Origin: Verrucomicrobiaceae bacterium
Lineage (GTDB): Bacteria; Verrucomicrobiota; Verrucomicrobiia; Verrucomicrobiales; Verrucomicrobiaceae
Length of the DNA stretch: 64,000 nt
Direction of reading: 5' to 3'
NCBI GenBank assembly: GCA_019694165.1
Contig: JAIBCL010000023.1
Coordinates: 1 to 64,000, forward strand
The translations under genes were made by a program, and so were the position numbers. Every line of letters begins with the position of its first letter. Within the stretch, counting starts at the first letter, position 1. Below, piece by piece: positions 53,927-63,072 of the stretch. The notes under the pieces are model-generated. The model saw only the letters and a list, made by a program, of their open reading frames with translations. It did not search any database and was not told where the DNA came from.

Positions 53927-54613
53927 TCACCTGGCTTTCCAAATGCGGACGTCGTCAAAGAGCACGCCTTTCCCGTTCACGGTGAAGTGGAAGCTGCTCT
54001 TCGTCTCGTGCGCGAGCCCTGGCGACTTCAGCTGGCCGAGGGGCTTGCCGTCGTAGCAGACGCGCATCTGATCGCCGATGACTTCGATGATCACATCGTG
54101 CCACTTGGCCCCGTCGAGATCCATCTTCACGACCGAACTCCGGCCCACGAGCAGCTTCGCGATCTCCGCCTTCTTCGACGGGTCCTTGCGCATGGCGTCG
54201 ATGTCGTTCCTCATCGCTCCTTCTTTGTCGTCGCCCAGAAGCGTCTGTTTCGGGGTGAAAGCCACGCGGCAGATGTGCCCCGCGTGCGAGCCTTTGAACT
54301 TTTGATCGTCAAACACCGCATTGAAGCCGGTGGAACCATCAAGCTTGAATTTGAATTCGACGATCACGTCCTTCATCGGCCGGTACACACGCCCGACCGC
54401 ACCATGATCGTCCCGCGTCTGCCAGCCCTTCAGCGTTCCCTTTTCGACCGCGAAGGAAGGGATCAGCGGCTTCCATTCGCCCAAATCGTTGCGCTCGAAG
54501 TCATCGGAGAACAGCATCTCGCCCTTCTGAGCGAGCGGTTGTGAAGGAGCGTCCGCGGCGTGCAGGAGGCTGCTGACTAACAAAGACAAAGCGATGGCGA
54601 TGGATGATTTCAT
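53927..54613 (-). CDS. Secreted DUF1080/LamG-like protein
   Basis: A 228-residue exported protein. Signal peptide 1-20 (LSLLVSSLLHA). The rest is a beta-sandwich typical of DUF1080 (3-keto-disaccharide hydrolase/concanavalin-like) proteins: FSDDFERNDLGEWKPL, FAVEKGTLKGWQTRDDHGA, VIVEFKFKLDGSTGFNAVF and KWHDVIIEVIGDQMRVCYDGKPLG. Some DUF1080 proteins cleave 3-keto-glycosides, others only bind sugar. A paralogue lies at 63073-63792. Start ATG 54613 gives a clean signal. Divergent from recD2. Confidence 0.78.
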   Translation of the reverse strand: MKSSIAIALSLLVSSLLHAADAPSQPLAQKGEMLFSDDFERNDLGEWKPLIPSFAVEKGTLKGWQTRDDHGAVGRVYRPMKDVIVEFKFKLDGSTGFNAVFDDQKFKGSHAGHICRVAFTPKQTLLGDDKEGAMRNDIDAMRKDPSKKAEIAKLLVGRSSVVKMDLDGAKWHDVIIEVIGDQMRVCYDGKPLGQLKSPGLAHETKSSFHFTVNGKGVLFDDVRIWKAR

Positions 54614-54746
54614 GGGGCGGGTGCAATCATACGCACTCGTCGCCAACTTCATTGCCTTTGCCTGCTGCCCTCTTGCAGTCTCCAGGCTCCCCACCACGAG
54701 AGATGACGACTGCTATTGTCCGTGCCGCAGTCTTCGCTAGTCTCGC

Positions 54747-56930
54747 ATGATGCCACCGCCTTCACGTCGCCCCACCAGCAAACTCCGCGGCATCGTGGAG
54801 CGGGTGGTGTTTCACACGGAGGACACGGGCTACTGCGTCCTTCGGGTGCAGCCGGAAGGCGCGCGCGAGGTGGTCACCGTGCTGGGCACGGCACCGCGCG
54901 TGGTGGCTGGCGAGCAATGCGAGGCCGAGGGGCAGTGGACGCAGAACGCGGAGTACGGGCGGCAGTTCAAGGCGGACGCGCTGAAGCTCTCGCGACCGGA
55001 TTCGCTGGAGGGCATCGAGAGGTATCTGGCGAGCGGGTTGATTGAAGGCATCGGCGCAAAGTATGCGAAGCGCCTCGTGGAGAAGTTTGGCAAGGACGTC
55101 TTCGAGATGATCGAAAACTACTCCGCTCGGCTTGAGGAAGTGGAAGGCGTGGGGCGGAAGCGGCGGAAGGAGATCCGCGAGAGCTGGATGAAGCAGAAGA
55201 CGGTGCACAACATCATGCTCTTCCTGCATCAGCACGGCATCAGCACCTCGCGCGCACAACGGATTTTCAAGACGTATGGCGAGGAGTCGCTCGAAGTGCT
55301 GCGCGCGAATCCGTACCGGCTGGCCGCCGACATCGCGGGGATCGGTTTCAAGACGGCGGACGACATCGCTCGGAAGGTCGGCGTCGCGCGCGACTCACCG
55401 GAGCGGATCCGCGCGGGGATCATCTACGCGCTCGAGAGCGCGGCGGGAAACGGGCACTGCTGCCTGCCGGAGCCGATGCTGCTTAAACAGGCGGCGGAGC
55501 TGCTCGCTGCGGATGCGGCGCAGGTGGAGCTGCAGGTGGCGCATCTCGTCTTCGCGCAGGAACTCGTGCGACACGAGATCGAAGGGGAACCCTTTCTCTA
55601 CCTGCCGCACCTGCGCTCGGCGGAGAAAAGTGTCGCCGACAAGCTGCGCTCGCTGGTTGCACGGCCACCGGCGTATCCGGTGATCGACGCGGACAAGGCG
55701 ATCACATGGGCGGCGAAGAAAACCGGCAAGCCTCTAGCCGAGAGCCAGCAGCACGCAGTGCGCGAGGCTTTGCAAAACCGCGTGCTCATCATCACCGGCG
55801 GGCCGGGAGTGGGGAAGACGACGATCCTCAACACGATCCTCCACATCCTCGAAGCGAAGGATGTGAAGATCGTGCTCGCCGCGCCGACGGGCCGCGCGGC
55901 GAAGCGGATGAACGAGAGCACGCACATGGAGGCGAAGACGATCCATCGCCTGCTCGAATACCAGGGCGAGGGCCAGTGGGGCCGGCATCGCGGCCGTCCG
56001 CTGGAGGGCGATCTCTTCGTGCTCGACGAGTCGTCGATGATCGACGTGCGGCTGATGGCGCAGTTTCTTGCCGCGCTGCCGTTTGACGCGCATCTGCTCG
56101 TCGTTGGTGATGCCGATCAGCTTCCGTCCGTCGGCCCGGGCATGGTGCTTGCCGATCTCATCGCGAGCGGCCGGGTGCTGTGCGTGAAGCTGACGGAAAT
56201 CTTCCGCCAGGCCGCGAACAGCCGCATCGTCACCAGCGCGCACGAGGTGAACCGCGGCCAGATTCCCGATCTCAAGCCACACGCAAAGAGCGACTTCTTC
56301 TTCATCGAGTGCACGGAACCGGAGGAAATCCGCGAGACGATCATCGGCCTCGTTCGCGACCGATTGCCGGCGAAGTATCGCTTCGATCCCGTGCAGCACA
56401 TCCAGGTGCTGACGCCGATGAACCGCCACCTGCTCGGCACGCAATCTCTCAATCAGGCGCTTCAATCCGCGCTCAATCCGCCGAACGAACTGAAGTTCGA
56501 GATCGAGCGCTTCGGCACCACCTTCCGCGTCGGCGACAAGGTCATCCAGACGCACAACAACTACGACAAGGAGGTCTTCAATGGCGACATCGGCTACATC
56601 GTGGCCATCGAGACCGATCCGATGAAGCTGCAGGTGCGCTACGACACGCGCGTGGTCGATTACGAGCCCGGCGAGCTGGACGAGCTGCAGCTCGCCTATG
56701 CGCTCACGATTCACAAGTCGCAGGGCAGCGAGTTTCCGTGCGTGATCATCCCTCTGACCACGCAGCATTACGTCCTGCTGGAGCGCAGCCTGCTTTACAC
56801 GGCGATCACGCGGGCAAAGCGGCTGGTGGTGTTGGTCGGCGACGAGAGAGCGCTGTCGCTCGCGGTGCGGAAGCAGGAAAACCGGCGGCGCTTCACCGGG
56901 CTGCGGGCAGAGCTGATGACTCCCGTTTGA
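54747..56930 (+). CDS. recD2: RecD2-type 5'-3' DNA helicase
   Basis: A 727-residue SF1B helicase of the RecBC-independent RecD2 class, acting in DNA repair and replication fork maintenance. N-terminal OB-like region (RGIVERVVFHTEDTGYCVLRV), then helix-hairpin-helix segments (GLIEGIGAKYAKRLVEKFG, VEGVGRKRRKEI). Helicase motifs: Walker A ITGGPGVGKTTI near residue 348, AAPTGRAAKRM, LDESSMID (Walker B), GDADQLPSVGPG, LTEIFRQA and the late AYALTIHKSQGSEF, with TAITRAK. Length and order match RecD2 (700-750). No recB or recC nearby. Confidence 0.95.
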   Translation: MMPPPSRRPTSKLRGIVERVVFHTEDTGYCVLRVQPEGAREVVTVLGTAPRVVAGEQCEAEGQWTQNAEYGRQFKADALKLSRPDSLEGIERYLASGLIEGIGAKYAKRLVEKFGKDVFEMIENYSARLEEVEGVGRKRRKEIRESWMKQKTVHNIMLFLHQHGISTSRAQRIFKTYGEESLEVLRANPYRLAADIAGIGFKTADDIARKVGVARDSPERIRAGIIYALESAAGNGHCCLPEPMLLKQAAELLAADAAQVELQVAHLVFAQELVRHEIEGEPFLYLPHLRSAEKSVADKLRSLVARPPAYPVIDADKAITWAAKKTGKPLAESQQHAVREALQNRVLIITGGPGVGKTTILNTILHILEAKDVKIVLAAPTGRAAKRMNESTHMEAKTIHRLLEYQGEGQWGRHRGRPLEGDLFVLDESSMIDVRLMAQFLAALPFDAHLLVVGDADQLPSVGPGMVLADLIASGRVLCVKLTEIFRQAANSRIVTSAHEVNRGQIPDLKPHAKSDFFFIECTEPEEIRETIIGLVRDRLPAKYRFDPVQHIQVLTPMNRHLLGTQSLNQALQSALNPPNELKFEIERFGTTFRVGDKVIQTHNNYDKEVFNGDIGYIVAIETDPMKLQVRYDTRVVDYEPGELDELQLAYALTIHKSQGSEFPCVIIPLTTQHYVLLERSLLYTAITRAKRLVVLVGDERALSLAVRKQENRRRFTGLRAELMTPV

Positions 56931-57076
56931 AGACGCGCCGCGCGCCGGTCGGATGCTCCCGCCGCTCCCGGGAACTGGAGCGTCGCCGAGGCGACGCGGG
57001 CCTGCATGTGCCCTCTCTCCTGCATCAGCACGCAAGACCGCCAGTTTCAGCCAGGCAATCGCGTTTTCTCTCCGCC

Positions 57077-58309
57077 ATGAAGCTCATCGCCATCTGCTCC
57101 GCACTTGTCATCCTCAGCACGCGCGCGCCTGCTCTCGTAGTCGAGACGAACTTCGAGGGTGCGTCCGCTGCCGATGTGAAGATCGACGAGTCTGCGCACA
57201 GTGTCAGCTTCAGACCCGCCGGTGATCCGATGCGCGGATGGCCATGCTGGTGGTACTTCAAGGTGAGCGATCTCAAGCCCGATGAAACGCTCACGCTGCG
57301 TCTCCGTGGTTCCTCCGCGCTGATGCCGCGCTCAGAGCCAAAGGCGCCGCTCGCCGCTTCGTGGGCGATGCCGGATCAGGCGACGTATTCCACCGACGGC
57401 AAAACCTGGCTGCACACAGAACCGGGCAAACGCGAGAAGGAGTGGATGATCTACACACTGAAGCCGGGCGCGGCGTCCGCCTTCGTGGCGTGGGGGCCGC
57501 CTTACACGCCGGAGACAGCGACGGAATTTGTGCGTGCGATGAGCGCGAAGTCGCCTCACGCGAAGGCACAGGAGCTTTGCCAGTCACGCGGAGGCCGCCC
57601 CGTGCCGATGCTGCGCGTGGCGGAGGGTGACCGTCCGGTGGAGAAGCGCTTCGGCGTCTGGGTCGAGGCACGGCAGCACGCCTGGGAGAGCGGATCGAGC
57701 TGGGTGGCGCAGGGTTTTACCGAGTGGCTTCTCGGTGCCGAAGCCGATGCCGCGTGGCTGCGGCAGCACGCGGAAATTTTCATCGTGCCCGTCATGGACG
57801 TGGACAACACCGCCGCCGGCAACGGCGGCAAGGACGAGCTGCCGCAGGATCACAATCGCGACTGGTCGGACGCTCCGCATTGGACCGAGGTGGCCACCGC
57901 GCAGAGGAAGATCGGCGACTGGGTGAAGCAGGGCCGCATGGATGTTTTTCTCGATTTGCACAACCCCGCGCCCGGCGACAAAAAGGCGTTCTTCTACGCG
58001 CTGCCAGCCGATCTCATGAAGGAGCCGATGCTCGGCCTGCGCGATCATTTCATCCAAGTGGCAACGCAGCGCATCGGCGAAGTCTTCCCCATGCTCGACG
58101 CGCCGAAGAACGACGGCCCAAAGTACCATCCGCTCTGGCGGCAGATCAGCGGCACATGGGTGAGCATGAACGGCAATCCGCACACCGTCGGCGTCTGCCT
58201 CGAGACGTCATGGAACACGCCGTCGAGCACGACGACCGGCTACCGGTCCGTCGGCACCAGGCTCGCGAGCGCGGTGCGCGCCTATCTCGGGGAGCGTCCG
58301 GTGCGGTAA
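57077..58309 (+). CDS. Secreted M14-family zinc carboxypeptidase (CCP-like)
   Basis: A 410-residue exported peptidase. Signal peptide 1-18 (AICSALVILSTRAPA). An N-terminal beta domain (20-165) precedes the catalytic domain, the order found in cytosolic-carboxypeptidase-type M14 enzymes. Zinc ligands: EARQHAWESGSSW (HxxE; the family consensus is HPGE, so Pro-Gly is Ala-Trp here) and DLHNPAPG (third ligand His). DHNRDW supplies substrate Arg, and CLETSW the general-base Glu. The frame is open far upstream inside recD2, but the ATG at 57077 begins the signal peptide. Specificity unknown; the HAWE change is worth noting. Confidence 0.85.
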   Translation: MKLIAICSALVILSTRAPALVVETNFEGASAADVKIDESAHSVSFRPAGDPMRGWPCWWYFKVSDLKPDETLTLRLRGSSALMPRSEPKAPLAASWAMPDQATYSTDGKTWLHTEPGKREKEWMIYTLKPGAASAFVAWGPPYTPETATEFVRAMSAKSPHAKAQELCQSRGGRPVPMLRVAEGDRPVEKRFGVWVEARQHAWESGSSWVAQGFTEWLLGAEADAAWLRQHAEIFIVPVMDVDNTAAGNGGKDELPQDHNRDWSDAPHWTEVATAQRKIGDWVKQGRMDVFLDLHNPAPGDKKAFFYALPADLMKEPMLGLRDHFIQVATQRIGEVFPMLDAPKNDGPKYHPLWRQISGTWVSMNGNPHTVGVCLETSWNTPSSTTTGYRSVGTRLASAVRAYLGERPVR

Positions 58310-58457
58310 CGGGCGGGTGCGCCGGCACACCCTGCTTGCGGCAGGGTACGCAGGGCGTGCGTGCGGCCGCCGCCACGCACACCGTCACAATTCCGATCTA
58401 CATGAGGACGGGCAGGCCGGACATCGTGCGCCATCTGGCACCCTTCGCAAAAGGGGC

Positions 58458-58775
58458 CTACGGCTTCACCGACTCGCTCACCCACCGGTCGTACCGCTCG
58501 CTCACATGCCCGGGCTTCACGGCCACGATCTCAGGTACCTCGTAAGGATGCAGCGCGCGGAGCTTCTCTTCAAACTCCGGCAGTGCATGGGCGGTCGTCT
58601 TGAATATGGCGAGCACTTCGGCGTCAGTCGTCACCTTGCCCTGCCAGCGGTAGATGGACTCGACGGCGGGGATGAGATTCACACACGCGGCGAGTTGAGA
58701 TTCCACGAGCGTCGTGCCAATCTGCCGCGCCTTCTCGACATCAGGGAAAGTGGAAATCACCAGGAGAGTAGTCAT
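58458..58775 (-). CDS. cutA: CutA divalent-ion tolerance protein
   Basis: A 105-residue trimeric CutA protein. Motifs: VISTFPDVEKARQIGTTLVE, AACVNLIPAVESIYRWQGKV and LHPYEVPEIVAVKPGHV, all family-diagnostic, with Cys and Tyr residues in place. Length is normal (about 105). ATG 58775 begins MTTLLVISTFP; the much longer open frame upstream is the antisense of the kinase gene and is not coding. It is divergent from that kinase with 12 bases between the start codons, so their promoters must overlap each other's coding regions or be very compact. Confidence 0.93.
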   Translation of the reverse strand: MTTLLVISTFPDVEKARQIGTTLVESQLAACVNLIPAVESIYRWQGKVTTDAEVLAIFKTTAHALPEFEEKLRALHPYEVPEIVAVKPGHVSERYDRWVSESVKP

Positions 58776-58787
58776 GCCGGCCAGCTT

Positions 58788-59966
58788 ATGAGATCTGCGT
58801 TCATCGACAAGCTCATCAAACGCATGGATCGCCTCGAACCCGGGGAGGTGCAGGGCGTGGTGCTCGAGCTGCTGCGCGAGAAAGGGTTGTTGGAAAAAGT
58901 CTTCGAGGCATTGCAGGAAGGCGTCATCCTGCTCGATACCGAAGGCAAGGTGACTTACGTAAACCGCGCGGCATGCCAGTTTTTCGGCATCAATGGAGAG
59001 CAGGCCATCGGGCAGCGCCTCGGTCAGGGCCTGCGGGATCTGGACTGGAACGAGCTGTTGAAGCCGGGCACCGTGGTCACGCGTGACATCGAGGTGCTCT
59101 ACCCGGAGAACCGCTTCCTGAATTTTTACATCACCAGCATCGCCGATGACCAGCAGCTTGGCTTCGTGATGCTGATCCGTGATGTGACCGAGTCGCGCAG
59201 GCGCACCGAACAGCAGATCGAGAGCGAGCGGCTGAATGCCTTCACGCTGCTCGCCGCCGGCGTGGCGCACGAGCTGGGAAATCCGCTGAACTCGCTCACC
59301 ATCCACCTGCAGCTCCTCGAGCGGCGCATCCGCAAGCTCGGCAAGCAGGGCGAGAATCTGCGGGAGCATCTCGATGTGGCCACGGGCGAGATCAAGCGGC
59401 TGGACTTCATCATCAGCCAGTTCCTCTCGGCCATCCGTCCCACGCAGCCGCAGATGCAGCGCGCGCGGATCAACGAGATCATCGAAGAGTCGCTCGCCTT
59501 CCTGAAGCCCGAGATCGAGAAGGCGAAGGTCGCCGTCACCTGCGAGCTGCGCGCTGACATGCCCGCGATGCCCCTCGACGCGGCGCAGATGAAGCAGGCG
59601 TTTTACAATCTCATCCGCAATGCCTGCCAGGCCATGCCCGAAGGCGGCAGCCTGAAGGTGGCGGGCACGTTCAATGACTTCGAGGTGCGTGTGAGTTTTG
59701 AGGACACCGGCAAGGGCATCAGCCCCGAGCAGATGGGCAAGCTCTTTCAACCCTTCTCGACCACACGCCCCACCGGCACCGGCCTGGGCCTGCTCATCGT
59801 CCGCCGCATCGTCCGCGAGCACGGCGGCGAGATCGACGTCGAGAGCCGCGAGGGCAAAGGCACGCGCATCAGCCTCTGGCTGCCGCTCGTGGAGAAAAAG
59901 GTGCGCTTGCTCGAAGGCGCCGTGGTGGACAGCCAGCCGGCCGAGCCCCAGCGCCCCGCCGTCTGA
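58788..59966 (+). CDS. PAS histidine kinase (NtrB/ZraS-like)
   Basis: A 392-residue soluble kinase. PAS domain at about 35-140 (FEALQEGVILLDTEGKVTYV). HisKA with LLAAGVAHELGNPLNSLTIHLQ (phospho-His), and HATPase with NLIRNACQAMPEGGSL, FEDTGKGISPEQMGKLFQPF and TGLGLLIVRRIVREHGGEI. The AHELGNPLN box is typical of NtrB-type kinases partnering sigma54 activators. No response regulator gene is adjacent. Start ATG 58788 is chosen because the longer frame (to 58317) overlaps cutA in antisense and has no match. Confidence 0.9.
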   Translation: MRSAFIDKLIKRMDRLEPGEVQGVVLELLREKGLLEKVFEALQEGVILLDTEGKVTYVNRAACQFFGINGEQAIGQRLGQGLRDLDWNELLKPGTVVTRDIEVLYPENRFLNFYITSIADDQQLGFVMLIRDVTESRRRTEQQIESERLNAFTLLAAGVAHELGNPLNSLTIHLQLLERRIRKLGKQGENLREHLDVATGEIKRLDFIISQFLSAIRPTQPQMQRARINEIIEESLAFLKPEIEKAKVAVTCELRADMPAMPLDAAQMKQAFYNLIRNACQAMPEGGSLKVAGTFNDFEVRVSFEDTGKGISPEQMGKLFQPFSTTRPTGTGLGLLIVRRIVREHGGEIDVESREGKGTRISLWLPLVEKKVRLLEGAVVDSQPAEPQRPAV

Positions 59967-60035
59967 GTCGTCGGGAAACATCGCGGCTTGAAGCCCGCTG
60001 AATTGTGGGGCAGAGATGCCGCCCTTCGCAGCGCC

Positions 60036-60764
60036 ATGACCACGTCTCGCTTCCTCACTCACCTCGTCGCAGTCTGCCTGGCCCTGGCTCTCCATCAGGG
60101 CGCCGCCTCCGCGCAACAATCCGAGTACATCATCGTCAGCGGCGGCCCCGCGCTGCGGCAGTGGGAAAATCTGCGCAAGCCCGGTGAGCAGCACGACCGC
60201 TGGTGGGGAAACTTCGTCCGCACCGCCCGCGTGCGCATCGAGGAGATCCAGAAGCAGCAGCCGCCCGGCACCCTCATCACCTGGCTCGTCTATCGCGATT
60301 CCTATCTGCGTCGCACCGCTGAGGACAAGCAGCCGCTGATCAGCAACGTCGAATCCGTTCGCGACAAATACAAAATCCGCCTCGTATGGTTTCACACCGG
60401 TGACGATGTCATCAACTACATCAACGGCGGCCTCAACCGCGGCAGCACCAAGATCAGCGGCTTCGAATACTTCGGCCACTCGAACAAGTTCTGCTTCATG
60501 TTCGACTACAGCTCCGACACCTACGGCGTGTCATCGTGCTGGCTGCACGAGGCGGATTTGAAGAAAATCCATCGCGGTGCCTTCGCCCGGAATGCTTACT
60601 GCCAGAGCTGGGGCTGTCACACCGGCGAGAGCATGAGCGCGCTTTGGAAAAAGGCCACCGGCGTGCCGATGGTGGGCGCCTTCGGCAAGACCGACTACTC
60701 CGACATGCATCTGCGCAACTGGCACGTCGGCCTCTCGCCCGGCAGCCACTGGCGCAAAGGTTGA
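60036..60764 (+). CDS. Small secreted protein, possible caspase-fold (clan CD) hydrolase
   Basis: A 242-residue exported protein with a signal peptide (residues 6-26, LVAVCLALALHQGAASA). A central alpha/beta core shows strand-like TLITWLVYRDSYLR and YKIRLVWFHTGD. ISGFEYFGHSN (His148) and AYCQSWGCHTGES (Cys194) follow, the spacing and order of the His and Cys of clan CD cysteine peptidases (caspase/gingipain/C11). The usual HG is HS here and the QACRG-like block is WGCHTG, so this is a weak match. I recognise no other family. It lies between the PAS kinase (70 bases) and bioB (25 bases). Confidence 0.6.
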   Translation: MTTSRFLTHLVAVCLALALHQGAASAQQSEYIIVSGGPALRQWENLRKPGEQHDRWWGNFVRTARVRIEEIQKQQPPGTLITWLVYRDSYLRRTAEDKQPLISNVESVRDKYKIRLVWFHTGDDVINYINGGLNRGSTKISGFEYFGHSNKFCFMFDYSSDTYGVSSCWLHEADLKKIHRGAFARNAYCQSWGCHTGESMSALWKKATGVPMVGAFGKTDYSDMHLRNWHVGLSPGSHWRKG

Positions 60765-60789
60765 TCCGGCGGCATTTCTCCTTCGCGTC

Positions 60790-61791
60790 ATGACCTTCAC
60801 CGACCTCCATCGCATCTACCACCAGCCCTTCTTTGACCTGCTCAAGCAGGCCCGCGCCGTGCATGACGAGCACTGGCCCGAGAATGAAGTGCAGCTCTGC
60901 ACCCTGCTCTCCATCAAGACCGGCGGCTGCAGCGAAGACTGCGGCTACTGCGCCCAGAGCGCCCGCTACTCCACCGGCGTGCAGCGCGAGCAGCTCATGG
61001 AAAAGGAACAGGTCATGGAGAAGGCCCGCGCAGCGAAAGCCGGCGGCTCCACGCGTTTCTGCATGGGCGCAGCCTGGAAGGGCGTGCGCGGCGGCACCGA
61101 GAAATTCGACCAAGTGCTCGGCATCGTGCGCGATGTCTCCACGCTCGGCATGGAAGTTTGCGTAACGCTTGGGGAACTGGGTGCTGACGAAGCCCGCGCC
61201 CTGCGCGAGGCCGGCGTCACCGCCTACAATCACAACATCGACACCTCGCCCGAACACTACCCGAACGTCGTCACCACCCACACGTTCGACGACCGCCTCC
61301 GCACCATCCGCCACGCACAAGATGCCGGCATGAGCGTTTGCTGCGGCGGCATCCTCGGCCTCGGCGAGACGCTCGAAGACCGCCTGCGGATGCTCGAGGT
61401 GCTCAGCAATTTCAATCCGCATCCAGAGAGCGTGCCGATCAACATGCTCATGCCCATCAAAGGCACTCCCATGGAGGAGAACGAGCAGATCGACACCTTC
61501 ACGATGATCCGCATGATCGCCACCGCGCGCATCGCGATGCCGCGTGCCAAAGTGCGCCTGAGCGCCGGCCGCACCGCCATGAGCAAGGAAGCACAAGCCC
61601 TCTGCTTCTTCGCCGGCGCGAACTCCATTTTCTACGGCGACAAACTTCTCACCGCCGCCAATCCGCGCGCGAATGAAGACATGGCGCTCCTGCGCGATCT
61701 CGGACTCACCGCCCAAGAGCCGAATCCGCAAATGGAAGCCCCCGTCATCGAACACGACCGCCCGCTCGCGCCGACCGCGTGCTGCCTGTAG
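60790..61791 (+). CDS. bioB: Biotin synthase
   Basis: A 333-residue radical-SAM enzyme inserting sulfur into dethiobiotin. The cluster motif GGCSEDCGYCAQS (CxxxCxxC) is intact. RFCMGAAW, VCVTLGELG, YNHNIDTSPEHYPNVVTTHTFDDRL and CCGGILGLGET contain the conserved Asn/Asp/Cys residues binding the substrate and the [2Fe-2S] cluster. RLSAGRTAMSKEAQALCFFAGANSIF is the closing family block. No other bio gene (A, D, F) is near. Start ATG 60790. Confidence 0.95.
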   Translation: MTFTDLHRIYHQPFFDLLKQARAVHDEHWPENEVQLCTLLSIKTGGCSEDCGYCAQSARYSTGVQREQLMEKEQVMEKARAAKAGGSTRFCMGAAWKGVRGGTEKFDQVLGIVRDVSTLGMEVCVTLGELGADEARALREAGVTAYNHNIDTSPEHYPNVVTTHTFDDRLRTIRHAQDAGMSVCCGGILGLGETLEDRLRMLEVLSNFNPHPESVPINMLMPIKGTPMEENEQIDTFTMIRMIATARIAMPRAKVRLSAGRTAMSKEAQALCFFAGANSIFYGDKLLTAANPRANEDMALLRDLGLTAQEPNPQMEAPVIEHDRPLAPTACCL

Positions 61792-61851
61792 CGTGGCGCC
61801 CTGGGATACGCCACAGCACCGCACGGCAGCCATGCCATCGGCGGTTGTTTC

Positions 61852-62150
61852 AGAGCCTGTCCGGTAAATCACTCGAACCACGAGAACTCTACCCCCTCAC
61901 CCCAGCCCTCTCCCACAGGGAGAGGGAGCAAAGCGAGCTGCTGCTCGAATGACAAAACACTATTTTCGCTGTGGCGCGGGAGCGCCCTCGTCTCCCTCTC
62001 CCCTGGGGAACCGAGCGACAGCGAGATGGCTGGAGAAGATGCTTCAAAAGAAGTCCAGCAAAGGGCTGGGGTGAGGGGGACGTCTCTGTTTGCTCTCACG
62101 CTTTCGTTTGCCTGGATATGATGATTCAGGGCATTTGCCGGACAGGCTCT
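61852..62150. mobile_element. MITE-like nested palindromic element
   Basis: Outer ends 61852-61869 (AGAGCCTGTCCGGTAAAT) and 62133-62150 are inverted and match at 17 of 18 bases. Inside them, 61892-61909 (CCCCCTCACCCCAGCCCT) and 62063-62080 are a perfect 18-base inverted pair, and 61906-61926 forms a 9-bp hairpin (CCCTCTCCC-ACA-GGGAGAGGG). The 299-bp unit has no coding frame. It looks like a miniature transposable element, perhaps mobilised by the neighbouring IS. Confidence 0.75.
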
Positions 62151-62203
62151 CAGTCTTGGCGGCCCGTCAGCAGTGATGCATGGGTCGGGGACCACTCCAG
62201 GGC

Positions 62204-62936
62204 TTATGCATGAAGACTGCTCGAGCATCTTGAGCATCGGGGACACGCGGCATCGCATGGGGACAAGGCGTCCCGCCTGATGGCGCAGCCGTGACGGCCG
62301 CGCCCCATGCGGGTCACGCAGCACGACGACGCCAAGGCGCAGCTCCAGCTCGGGCGCGGCGCTGACATCGTTCTTGCTTGAAGGGTCGATGCTGAAGGCC
62401 TCAAAGCCCATGTTCTCTTGAGGTCATGGGCAGCCTGGATGCGGGCGTCGCACACCTGGTACGCGCCGTTGGCCGCGCCGTAGAAGGGGTCAAACAACCA
62501 GCCTGGCAGTTCGACGATGGTGCTGTCCTGCACCAGCACGCGTGAGCAAGGATCAAGATCCCCTGCGCAGGCACTTCCTCCTGCATCGAAGCAGCGACGC
62601 GCCTGTCGATGGCCAGGCGCGGCACGGTTTGGATCATCTGCAAACAAGGCTGCGCGAATCCCTCCGCCACGGACTGTCTGGAAGGCTGGCGACCCGAAGC
62701 GGTGTCCAGCGCCGTGGCGATGTCGTTGAAGCTGGCGGTGCCACCGAGGCATCGAGCACACAGCAAACTGAGCAGGGGGCGGCGGCGGTGATCTCTCCCG
62801 GCGAGTGCTGCTGCAAGCCTGTGACGATGGCGATCAACTCAAGCTCCTGGCCGGAGATGCCAAGGGCTTTGATGAACTGCGCCGCATCACGAGGTTCCTG
62901 GAGTGTCACGTCGGCAGCTTGGCCGGGGTCTCTCAT
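62204..62936 (-). pseudogene. Remnant of an IS4-type transposase, multiple frameshifts
   Basis: Translating the minus strand in shifting phases gives the ordered blocks of an IS4-family transposase. LQEPRDAAQFIKALGISGQE comes first. GTASFNDIATALDTASGRQP and RQSVAEG follow in a second phase. VLVQDSTIVELPGWLFDPFY (the DST catalytic Asp) is in a third, then SIDPSSKNDVSAAPELEL in a fourth. Three frame changes are needed, and the C-terminal half including the catalytic Glu region is absent. The remnant ends close to the MITE-like element. Confidence 0.65.
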
Positions 62937-63072
62937 TGACTCTCACTGACAGACCAATGCCTGGATTTCAAACATCCTAAACTTATCCTGACGCGCCTGC
63001 GCGCGAGGGACATGTCACGTTTTGGTTGCCGGTCTCGTTCGTTGTCCGCCAAACCCTGAGCGGGCCATCGAG
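62937..63072. other. Short intergenic stretch
   Basis: No gene or clear regulatory signal is visible between the IS4 remnant and the convergent end of the DUF1080-like gene at 63073. Confidence 0.4.

Noticed and set aside
56180-57076. Upstream extension of the M14 carboxypeptidase frame
   Set aside because: Overlaps recD2 in another phase and lacks protein-like composition; the signal peptide at 57077 marks the true start.
58776-60479. Long upstream extension of the cutA frame
   Set aside because: Antisense to the PAS kinase and the small secreted protein. CutA proteins are about 105 residues and start at the chosen ATG.
61860-62100. CRISPR-like array suggested by repeated CCCTC/GGGAG blocks
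   Set aside because: The repeats are inverted, not direct, with unequal spacing. They fit a palindromic element.
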